Position numbers and translations under genes: made by a program. A stretch of 20,292 nt of DNA from positions 1 through 20,292 of the forward strand of contig CAYVVD010000034.1 in the NCBI GenBank assembly GCA_964454975.1. Reading direction: 5' to 3'. Origin of the DNA: CAYVVD01 sp964454975. Its GTDB lineage: Bacteria; Bacteroidota; Ignavibacteria; Kapaibacteriales; UBA2268. Of the stretch, positions 13,964 to 20,292 are shown piece by piece. The notes below the pieces were generated by a model. The model saw nothing but the letters and a program-made list of their open reading frames with translations, was not told the DNA's origin and ran no database searches. The stretch's first letter is position 1; every line of letters begins with the position of its first letter.

Positions 13964-14389
13964 ATGAAAATACTCGTACTATGTACGGGCAACTCATGCA
14001 GAAGCCAAATGGCTGAAGGTTTCTTGAAGAGTTTTGACCCTGATTTCACTGTTTACTCAGCAGGTACCGAACCGGCTGAGGAAGTCCATCCTAATGCCAT
14101 TCAGGTAATGAAAGAAGTTGGGGTTGATATAAGTAATAATAAACCAAAGCTTGTTGACCGGTTTCTACAAGAGGAATTCCATTTTGTAATTACTGTCTGC
14201 GATCATGCCAATGAAACCTGCCCTGCTTTCCTCGGAAAAGTAACGACAAGGCTTCATTATGGCTTTGAAGACCCGGCAAAAGCTTCAGGGACTGAGGAAG
14301 TAATATTAAATGAATTCAGAAGAATCAGGGAACAGATTAAGGATAAGTTTTTTGAATTATATCAGGACATCCATGCTAAATATGATTAA
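13964..14389 (+). CDS. arsC: Thioredoxin-coupled arsenate reductase, LMW-phosphatase fold
   Basis: It reduces As(V) to As(III) in the cytoplasm. From the ATG at 13964 the product is 141 residues. The P-loop C7-T-G-N-S-C-R13 holds the nucleophile, C79 and C86 (VCDHANETCP) are the cysteine pair that relays the disulfide, and D103 in FEDPA is the likely general acid. This cysteine triad is that of the staphylococcal pI258 type, which is recharged by thioredoxin rather than glutaredoxin. I prefer 13964 to the in-frame ATG at 13940 because GAAAGGA precedes it at proper distance and the protein then starts at the conserved KILVLCTGNSCRS. The 3' end overlaps the next gene. Confidence 0.94.
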   Translation: MKILVLCTGNSCRSQMAEGFLKSFDPDFTVYSAGTEPAEEVHPNAIQVMKEVGVDISNNKPKLVDRFLQEEFHFVITVCDHANETCPAFLGKVTTRLHYGFEDPAKASGTEEVILNEFRRIREQIKDKFFELYQDIHAKYD

Positions 14390-14861
14390 CCTAAAATTAT
14401 CAGTTCTCGTCCTACTGATTACATTAATACTGTCTGTCTCTGCCAAGGCAATATCAAGCGCAAAAGTTAAGGCATTAAATGGCCGGGCAGTTGATACTAA
14501 AACTTTTGTAGATGGTCAAAGGCCTGTATTGATAGTTTTTTTTGCAATATGTTGCAGTCCAAGTCTGAATGCTTTAGAAGATATTCATGAGTCTGCTGAA
14601 TATCTAATTGAGGAGCATGATTTAAAAATTATATTAATTTCGGTCGATGATACAAGGAACAGCAGAAAGGTTGCTCCTTTATTGAAAAGCAAAGGATATG
14701 ATTACGACATTTATCTTGATGAAAATGGAGATTTTAAAAGGGCAATGGGAGTAATAAACCGCCCACACTATATTCTATTTGATTCAACAGGAAATTCAAT
14801 TTATGATAGAGCCGGTTTTATGCCTGGGATAGTCGAGGAGTTGAAAAATGCGTTGGAATAA
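14373..14861 (+). CDS. Exported redoxin (TlpA/AhpC-TSA fold) with altered active site
   Basis: The product is 163 residues with a signal peptide or membrane anchor (about 7-25) and a thioredoxin-like domain: VKALNGRAVDTKTF, then VLIVFFAICCSPSLNALEDI, VDDTRNSRKVAPLL, and RPHYILFDSTGNSIYDRAGF. In TlpA relatives the active site reads FWATWCPPC. Here it reads FFAICCSPS, so Trp is replaced by C60, the nucleophile C61 is kept and the resolving Cys is S64. The result is a vicinal Cys pair and no CxxC. Vicinal thiols bind trivalent arsenic well, so capture of As(III) or a monothiol mechanism is conceivable (inference). AGGAC before 14373 supports this start, which overlaps arsC by 17 bases. Confidence 0.75.
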   Translation: MLNMINLKLSVLVLLITLILSVSAKAISSAKVKALNGRAVDTKTFVDGQRPVLIVFFAICCSPSLNALEDIHESAEYLIEEHDLKIILISVDDTRNSRKVAPLLKSKGYDYDIYLDENGDFKRAMGVINRPHYILFDSTGNSIYDRAGFMPGIVEELKNALE

Positions 14862-15381
14862 CTGTTTTTACATCAAAATAATGCTTATGATGTCAGTATT
14901 GTTTCTGATTAATTCATGCAGCGATGAAGATATTCAAACTTCTGTCGTTCATAAAACTGTAGATGAAATAATCAATGATTGGCGATACTATGGATTTGGA
15001 ATATATTTTGATAAATACAATCCTTCAGAAAATTATTTGGACAGTATTGATAAACATTTCGATCCTGAGATTTATAAGTTTATTTTATATACGTCTCCTT
15101 CATGCTTTAGTTGTGGGCAAATGGATTCATTGCTTCCTCAAACCTCAAAGATTTTGAAGGCATCAAAGCTGCCTGATACTACATATATTTTGTTTGATAC
15201 TCCGGGAATATCTTCAAGTCACCCATACGACAGCACAATATTTTTAAAAAAGCTGCCTTCGGCTTATTTATTAAATTCCGGTACAAATGATATTTTTTCC
15301 ATCCTGGATACATTCCGAATCAGGAAAGAGAATGAAATTAATACAAGTTTGGAACAAATAATGTATGAGTTCCTGAAATGA
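14848..15381 (+). CDS. Thioredoxin-fold lipoprotein with CFSC active site
   Basis: The 177-residue product has a type II signal: LFLINSC places the lipidated Cys at C24. A linker of about 50 residues leads to a thioredoxin-like domain with FILYTSPSCFSCGQMDSL, active-site C86 and C89, and LPSAYLL (P137) as the probable cis-proline strand. It should be anchored in the envelope facing the periplasm, acting as a thiol oxidoreductase. Partner unknown. GAGGAG at 14835-14840 supports this ATG, which overlaps the redoxin gene by 14 bases. Overall sequence is divergent from TlpA and ResA, so the name stays generic. Confidence 0.75.
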   Translation: MRWNNCFYIKIMLMMSVLFLINSCSDEDIQTSVVHKTVDEIINDWRYYGFGIYFDKYNPSENYLDSIDKHFDPEIYKFILYTSPSCFSCGQMDSLLPQTSKILKASKLPDTTYILFDTPGISSSHPYDSTIFLKKLPSAYLLNSGTNDIFSILDTFRIRKENEINTSLEQIMYEFLK

Positions 15382-15878
15382 GAAAGATAATACTAAATAC
15401 TGTTATTCTTTTATTGTTAATTTCTTGCGTTTCGAATAAAGACACGAGCGAAGCCAATATTGATTCAAGTTTACTTGGGAAAAAAAATAAACAAGAGTGG
15501 CTAAGACAAACAAATACAATAAACCAATATAGTAGCTATCAACCAGATCAAGATGATTTGTTGACATTTAATGATCTAATCAGGGAAAAGCATTATACCT
15601 TTGTTCTCTTTGCGGGTTTAGATTGCCAGGATTGTCATGATAATATCCCAAAAATATTAAAAATATATGATATGGCAGGAATCAAAGAATCAGAATATTC
15701 AATTTATGTACTTGACAATAAATTAGAAGAACCGAGCGGCTTTTATAAAATATTCGATATTCCCACTACCCCCAGCTTATTTATTTTGGACAAAGATAAA
15801 GAGGTCGGTCTAATTGCTTATCCCTATTATAATTGGCTCGAAATGATGATTGAATTAATCCGGGATGATTTAAAATGA
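15378..15878 (+). CDS. Thioredoxin-fold lipoprotein with CQDC active site
   Basis: The 166-residue product has a lipobox LLISC (lipid Cys C17), a charged linker, and a thioredoxin-like domain with TFVLFAGLDCQDCHDNIPKI, active-site C83 and C86, then TTPSLFILDKD with cis-proline P132 before the strand. It probably works in the periplasm on the same pathway as the preceding lipoprotein, to which it is coupled by an ATGA overlap (15378-15381). The two share little sequence outside the fold, so they are not a recent duplication. Function is inferred only from fold and position. Confidence 0.75.
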   Translation: MRKIILNTVILLLLISCVSNKDTSEANIDSSLLGKKNKQEWLRQTNTINQYSSYQPDQDDLLTFNDLIREKHYTFVLFAGLDCQDCHDNIPKILKIYDMAGIKESEYSIYVLDNKLEEPSGFYKIFDIPTTPSLFILDKDKEVGLIAYPYYNWLEMMIELIRDDLK

Positions 15879-16783
15879 AAATTAAATGTCATATTTTAAT
15901 ATTACTTATAATTTTAAGCTATGATGCTTTTTCTCAATGTTCCTGTATGGGGGGAGCGGCTGTCGGCGGACTAACTCCGGTTGGCGGAACTGTTAATATT
16001 GGTGTTCTTAGAGAAGGCTTTTTCAGGGCGACCGCTATGTACAGTTATAGTTCCGGCGACCAATATTATCGCGGCGATGAAACAGCGGAAAAAGGTTTGG
16101 TTGATAATTACAATATCCATTATATTGGCCTTTTAGCGGGATATGGTATAAGCAATAAATTCACCGCCGAACTGGAAATAGGGGGATTTCCCTTGAAATT
16201 TCAGGATTTTGGCTACTATACGCTATCCGGCAGCGGGCTGTCGCATTTGACCGTTTACGGTAAATATAATTTATACCATAGCATAAGAAGCGAATTTGAA
16301 ATTACTGTCGGTTTAGGCGGCAGAATACCTCTTGTGATTGAAGAAAGCAATTTGCCTCAGCACGTACTGCCATCAACCGGAGCATACGGTCTCGTCCTAC
16401 AGGCGTTTCTGCACAAGGGCTTTAAGGATTATGGCTTAAGGTTCTTCCTAATCCACAGAACTGACATTAATGCTGAAAATAATCTGGATTACCAATATGG
16501 GAGCGGGTTTTATACTTCTTTATATGTTTCAAAAAACATCCTAAAAGGCTTAACAGGTTTACTTGAAGTCAGAAACGAATTACGAATGCAAGATAAATAT
16601 CAAGGTGAATTGTATGAAGATTCCGGCGGAAACATTTTTATTGTTTCTCCACAAATAAATTATGTCCTCGGGGATTTTTATATTTCTGCACTTTTTGATT
16701 ATCCATTCTATAAGAATTACAATGGTTATCAGCTTTCTAATAGTTCCTCATTTGCAATAAATTTAACTTGGCAAACTAATTAA
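15875..16783 (+). CDS. Small outer-membrane beta-barrel with Cys-Ser-Cys-Met N-terminus
   Basis: The 302-residue product has a signal peptide (1-20) and, right at the predicted mature N-terminus, QC22-S-C24-M-GGAAVGG. The rest alternates polar and hydrophobic residues with many aromatic strand ends (HYIGLLAGYGI, LTVYGKYNLY, FTAELEIGGF) and ends in FAINLTWQTN, close to a barrel-assembly signal. It fits an outer-membrane channel or transporter of about 12 strands. The paired Cys and Met could ligate a soft metal or metalloid such as As(III), which is inference. ATGA overlap with the preceding lipoprotein gene and only 14 bases to acr3 tie it to efflux. Confidence 0.7.
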   Translation: MKIKCHILILLIILSYDAFSQCSCMGGAAVGGLTPVGGTVNIGVLREGFFRATAMYSYSSGDQYYRGDETAEKGLVDNYNIHYIGLLAGYGISNKFTAELEIGGFPLKFQDFGYYTLSGSGLSHLTVYGKYNLYHSIRSEFEITVGLGGRIPLVIEESNLPQHVLPSTGAYGLVLQAFLHKGFKDYGLRFFLIHRTDINAENNLDYQYGSGFYTSLYVSKNILKGLTGLLEVRNELRMQDKYQGELYEDSGGNIFIVSPQINYVLGDFYISALFDYPFYKNYNGYQLSNSSSFAINLTWQTN

Positions 16784-16797
16784 ATAAAGGAATAGAT

Positions 16798-17880
16798 ATG
16801 GCAAAACTATCCAAACAACTCAGCTTTCTTGACAGATATTTAACATTGTGGATATTTCTTGCAATGGCTGTCGGGGTTTTGAGCGGACACTTTTTCCCGG
16901 GAGTTGCCAATTTCTGGGATTCAATGAGTACCGGTACAACTAACTGGCCTATTGCAATAGGTTTGATTCTAATGATGTACCCTCCTCTTGCCAAAGTCCG
17001 GTATGAAGAGCTTGGGGATGTTTTCAGAAATGTCAAAATTCTAACTTTGTCATTAATACAAAATTGGATTATTGGTCCCGTTCTTATGTTTCTTCTTGCT
17101 GTCATCTTTCTTCAGGACTATCCGCATTATATGGCAGGGGTTATCTTAATTGGTCTTGCAAGGTGTATTGCAATGGTAATAGTATGGAACGAACTTGCTA
17201 AGGGAGATACAGAATATGCGGCAGGTCTTGTTGCGTTTAACTCAATTTTCCAGGTGTTGTTCTTCTCAATTTATGCTTATGTTTTTATAAGTGTTCTTCC
17301 CGGATGGCTTGGACTTCAGGGTTTTGAGGTTAATATAACTATAGGTCAGATTGCAGAAAGCGTGTTTATTTACCTTGGGATTCCATTTATTGCCGGTATT
17401 ATCACAAGGTTCAGCCTGATAAAACTTAAAAGTAAAGAATGGTACCACAAAGAATTTATACCGAAAATCAGTCCTGTTACACTGATTGCATTATTATTTA
17501 CGATAGTAGTTATGTTCTCGCTAAAGGGGGAATATATTGTCAAGATCCCTCTTGATGTAGTCAGGATTGCAATTCCTTTGCTTCTCTATTTTGTAATAAT
17601 GTTTTTAGTTTCATTTTACATGGGTAAAAAGGTTGGAGCTGATTATTCAAAAACAGCAACATTATCATTCACTGCTTCGAGCAACAATTTTGAACTTGCA
17701 ATTGCAGTAGCTGTTGCTGTTTTCGGTATTAATTCCGGTGAAGCTTTTGCTGCTGTTATCGGTCCGCTTGTAGAAGTGCCTGTATTAATAGCATTAGTTA
17801 ATGTTTCGCTGTGGTTTCAGAAAAAATATTTTCCGAAAGCCGAAAAGGGTACTGTTACTGCACCGGATGTTTGTCCATAG
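16798..17880 (+). CDS. acr3: Acr3-family arsenite efflux permease
   Basis: The 360-residue integral membrane protein with about ten hydrophobic segments exports As(III) across the inner membrane using the proton gradient. The family's essential Cys is C123 in GLARCIAMVIVWN, and the conserved Glu is E299 in SSNNFELAIAVAVAVFG. IGLILMMYPPLAKVRYEEL is another family signature. Length is typical. AAAGGA before the ATG supports the start. A lone Acr3, without an ArsA ATPase gene nearby, is a common arrangement. The product acts downstream of ArsC and would release arsenite to the periplasm, where the co-encoded thiol proteins and barrels reside. Confidence 0.96.
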   Translation: MAKLSKQLSFLDRYLTLWIFLAMAVGVLSGHFFPGVANFWDSMSTGTTNWPIAIGLILMMYPPLAKVRYEELGDVFRNVKILTLSLIQNWIIGPVLMFLLAVIFLQDYPHYMAGVILIGLARCIAMVIVWNELAKGDTEYAAGLVAFNSIFQVLFFSIYAYVFISVLPGWLGLQGFEVNITIGQIAESVFIYLGIPFIAGIITRFSLIKLKSKEWYHKEFIPKISPVTLIALLFTIVVMFSLKGEYIVKIPLDVVRIAIPLLLYFVIMFLVSFYMGKKVGADYSKTATLSFTASSNNFELAIAVAVAVFGINSGEAFAAVIGPLVEVPVLIALVNVSLWFQKKYFPKAEKGTVTAPDVCP

Positions 17881-17899
17881 TTATTCAGAGTAAAGAATT

Positions 17900-18280
17900 A
17901 TGAAATTATTATATATTATAGTATTCTTGGGTCTTATAATCTATTCATGTACTGATCATAAGCCTACAATAAATGAACCAATTGAGGTATTTTCTAAAAT
18001 CACATTCGTTGAACTTGGCTCGGTAAGTTGTATCCCATGTCAAAAGATGCAGCCGATTATGAAATCCCTTGAGGAAAGGTACGGAGAAGAGCAATTGGAT
18101 GTTCAGTTTATTGATGTGCTTAGGGATCGGGAAGCAGCAAAACCATATAATATCAGAGTAATGCCAACACAGGTATTTCTCGATGATAAAGGCGAAGAGT
18201 TCCACAGACATGAGGGTTTTTATCCTGAGGAACAAATTGATTCATTGCTACAGGCACATGGGTTGAAACCGGTTGAATAA
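17900..18280 (+). CDS. Thioredoxin lipoprotein, CIPC active site (copy 1)
   Basis: The 126-residue product has a lipobox LIIYSC (lipid Cys C17) and a compact thioredoxin domain: FVELGSVSCIPCQKMQPIM with C44 and C47, then RVMPTQVFLDDKGEEFHRH with cis-proline P89. It should be an envelope-anchored disulfide reductase or relay. It lies 19 bases after acr3. The next gene is a clear paralog, about 60 percent identical over the domain by eye. No CcdA/DsbD-type electron importer is visible in the window. Confidence 0.82.
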   Translation: MKLLYIIVFLGLIIYSCTDHKPTINEPIEVFSKITFVELGSVSCIPCQKMQPIMKSLEERYGEEQLDVQFIDVLRDREAAKPYNIRVMPTQVFLDDKGEEFHRHEGFYPEEQIDSLLQAHGLKPVE

Positions 18281-18295
18281 TTTTGGAGAGCTATT

Positions 18296-18673
18296 ATGAA
18301 GAATGTATTATCTATATCTGTTATCATTATTGGGTTGATTTTATTTGTCAGTCATATTTATTCTACTGAAGAAGCTAAAAAGCCCCTGGTTACTTTTGTC
18401 GAACTTGGTTCTGTAAGATGCATTCCCTGCCAAAAAATGCAGCCAATAATGGAGTCATTAGAAAAAAGGTACGGCGAGCAAATTGAAATTATTTTTTATG
18501 ATGTCTGGACGACCGAAGGAAAGCCAAAAGCAGCTGAATATAAAATCCGTGCAATTCCGACGCAAGTGTTTTTAGATAAAAATGGCAAGGAATTTCACAG
18601 GCATGTAGGGTTTTATCCCGAAGAGACCATAGACTCATTATTGATGACACATGGATTAAATCCGATAAAATGA
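18296..18673 (+). CDS. Exported thioredoxin, CIPC active site (copy 2)
   Basis: The 125-residue paralog of the preceding gene has FVELGSVRCIPCQKMQPIM with C42 and C45, and RAIPTQVFLDKNGKEFHRH with P88. The N-terminus is a hydrophobic signal or anchor (about 4-20) without a lipobox Cys, so this copy is either free in the periplasm or membrane-tethered, unlike its lipidated partner. GGAGAG precedes the ATG. Its stop overlaps the porin start as ATGA. Retention of both copies in different forms suggests distinct positions or partners in the envelope. Confidence 0.82.
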   Translation: MKNVLSISVIIIGLILFVSHIYSTEEAKKPLVTFVELGSVRCIPCQKMQPIMESLEKRYGEQIEIIFYDVWTTEGKPKAAEYKIRAIPTQVFLDKNGKEFHRHVGFYPEETIDSLLMTHGLNPIK

Positions 18674-20016
18674 AATTACGCTTTGTCATATTGTATTTTG
18701 TTCTAACAACAACTCTGATTTGTGCTGATAACAGTATTTTGTTTCTGGAATTTTCGATTAGAGAAAGGTTTGAAAATTGGAACGGTATGAATGCAAAAAA
18801 CTATGGAGATAATTCTGCTGACGCAATAGGCGATATTTACGACAATTTTCTTCTTCAAAGGCTTGTATTCGGATTTATTTATAATATCGGAGAAAACTTT
18901 GTAATATCAGCTCATTCTCAGGATTCGCGGGCATTCGGATGGTCGTTAGAGCAGTCAAAACGCCCGGATTTATTTAAGATTCATTCGAAAGGAACTCCAT
19001 CACCATATTATATAAAAAATCCAAATGAAGAATTCTTTGAACTGTATGACTTGTTTATTCAATATAATGATATGATTGAAGGATTATCAATTACCGCCGG
19101 CAGGCAAAAAATAAGTTTTGGAGATACGAGGATTTTTGGCCGTGGTGAATGGGGAAATTCAGGCCGTTGGAATTGGGATGCGTTAAGATTCTCTTATACT
19201 CAGGGCCTAAACAACTTTAATTTCTGGGCCGGTGGTACAAAAGTTAACGACCCGAATCAAACAAATATACCCTTTACGAATACGGAATATTATGGTATTG
19301 GCAGTTATAATTCGATAAATGTATTTGATAATACAAGATTAGAACCATTCCTTGCCATAAAATGGCCGGGCAGTGCGGATTACATCAATGAGCAAAATAT
19401 AAATCGTTACTGGCTCGGGGCAAGGCTTGTGGATTCAAATCTTTTCAATTTTGATTATGACTTAACGGCAGTCAGGCAATTCGGCAATGATAACGGTAAA
19501 GTTATCAATGCTTTTGGCTTTGCCTCCAGGATAGGATATAAAGTAAAAGATATAGCTTGGTCGCCGCTTCTGAGCTTAAGATATGTATATGCAGGCGGCG
19601 GCGAAAATGAAAACGAAATCAGCTCTTTTGACCCTGTTTACGGCTCACGCGATAAATATTACGGGAGAATGAATATAGTTAGATGGAACAATTTATCTGA
19701 TTATGAGCTTGCTTTAGAACTTTTTCCAATGGAAAAAATGTGGATTGAATTGAAGTATAATTATTTATCTGTTCCGGATACTGAAACATTTTCTTTTAGT
19801 AAAAATCTGATATTGAAGCCAGATTGTCATCATCTTGGTGATGAATTAGATATATGGATTGGGTATAATAATATCAGCAATTTTAGTTTTGCGGTAGTCG
19901 GTGGATATTTTATTCCGGGTGAAGTTCGAACTATAAATGACAAAAAAGCGGAAAATGCTTTTTGGTTGGCATTGCAACTTAATTATGAGATTGACAGCGA
20001 GATAGTTGAATTATGA
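18670..20016 (+). CDS. Alginate-export-type outer-membrane porin
   Basis: The 448-residue product has a signal peptide (1-19) and a barrel of the alginate_exp (AlgE-like) type: RERFENWNGMN, LLQRLVFGFIYNIGENFVISAHSQD, FIQYNDMIEGLSITAGRQKISFGDTRIFGRGEWGNSGRWNWDALRFSY, and repeated amphipathic strands to the C-terminus (AFWLALQLNYEI). The GRQ...GDTRIFG block is the characteristic part. Members form large outer-membrane pores for anionic polymers or small solutes. In this operon an exit route for arsenite or a thiol complex is possible (inference). ATGA overlaps couple it to genes on both sides. Confidence 0.8.
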   Translation: MKLRFVILYFVLTTTLICADNSILFLEFSIRERFENWNGMNAKNYGDNSADAIGDIYDNFLLQRLVFGFIYNIGENFVISAHSQDSRAFGWSLEQSKRPDLFKIHSKGTPSPYYIKNPNEEFFELYDLFIQYNDMIEGLSITAGRQKISFGDTRIFGRGEWGNSGRWNWDALRFSYTQGLNNFNFWAGGTKVNDPNQTNIPFTNTEYYGIGSYNSINVFDNTRLEPFLAIKWPGSADYINEQNINRYWLGARLVDSNLFNFDYDLTAVRQFGNDNGKVINAFGFASRIGYKVKDIAWSPLLSLRYVYAGGGENENEISSFDPVYGSRDKYYGRMNIVRWNNLSDYELALELFPMEKMWIELKYNYLSVPDTETFSFSKNLILKPDCHHLGDELDIWIGYNNISNFSFAVVGGYFIPGEVRTINDKKAENAFWLALQLNYEIDSEIVEL

Positions 20017-20292
20017 AAGATTCAATAAAATATATGAGAAGTTGTTCAAAAATATTGATAACATCTTTAGGGCTGTTGTCAAAACCCGTCGGAGTTAGAT
20101 TTTTAAAACAAATACCAAAAACATATCAAAATATTGCCGAGAATTACAGATTTTGTCAGTTAATAATGAGAGCTCGAAAGGGTGAAGAGCTAATCCTAAC
20201 TCCTGATAATATAACATGTCCCGCGGCAGCTGCCGCGTTGGGATTTAAGCCATTACCTGATAAATTAAAAGATGCTTCGATGCTACAGGGCT
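20013..20292 (+). CDS. DUF169-family protein, 5' part only
   Basis: 93 codons are present before the window ends. YMRSCSKILITSLGLLSKPVGVRFLKQIP, FCQLIMRARKGEEL and NITCPAAAAALGFKPLP match the N-terminal half of the DUF169 (COG2043) family, including Cys in FCQ and TCPAAA. The family has no established biochemical role; its conserved Cys residues and links to redox or metal genes suggest cofactor or metal binding. There is no signal peptide, so it is cytoplasmic. The ATG overlaps the porin stop as ATGA, so it is the eleventh gene of the operon. Confidence 0.85.
   Translation, partial: MKDSIKYMRSCSKILITSLGLLSKPVGVRFLKQIPKTYQNIAENYRFCQLIMRARKGEELILTPDNITCPAAAAALGFKPLPDKLKDASMLQG

Overview
The window looks like part of a Bacteroidota/FCB-group genome, perhaps an Ignavibacteria- or Kapabacteria-like metagenome bin. 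Four reading frames end in type IX secretion (T9SS) type A sorting domains, one protein carries a FISUMP domain, and two divergent promoters fit the Bacteroidota pattern TTTG-N19-TAnnTTTG. A run of exactly 100 N (7694-7793) marks a scaffold join. These taxonomic clues are indirect.

Left part, 1-13140, all genes on the minus strand. Reading in the direction of transcription from the divergent promoter at about 13170, there is a double OmpA-domain outer-membrane protein, a broken signal-peptide ORF full of palindromic repeats, a VWA-FISUMP surface protein, a REP-associated HUH transposase (RAYT) surrounded and invaded by GTAG-footed palindromes, a gap-interrupted T9SS cargo protein, a SAM methyltransferase, a solo sorting-domain remnant, a GH26-like secreted glycosidase, a propeller plus alpha/beta hydrolase, and a frameshifted copy of the start of that last gene fused to foreign sequence. 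The region has the marks of recent duplication and repeat spread. At least three different palindromes lie in frame inside sorting domains or the transposase.

Intergenic region 13141-13558 holds two divergent promoters, a hairpin with T-runs on both strands, and an inverted repeat overlapping the plus-strand promoter.

Right part, 13559-20292, is one tight plus-strand arsenic operon: arsR, thioredoxin-type arsC, a redoxin with an altered active site, two thioredoxin-fold lipoproteins, a small outer-membrane barrel whose predicted mature N-terminus has Cys-Ser-Cys, acr3, two paralogous exported thioredoxins, an alginate-export-type porin, and a DUF169 gene cut by the window end. Most junctions are ATGA overlaps or spacers under 20 bases. 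The core (sense arsenic, reduce arsenate, pump arsenite) is standard. The five envelope thiol-redox proteins and two outer-membrane barrels in the same transcription unit are not, and together they look like an uncharacterised envelope extension of arsenic detoxification. That function is inferred from gene content only.
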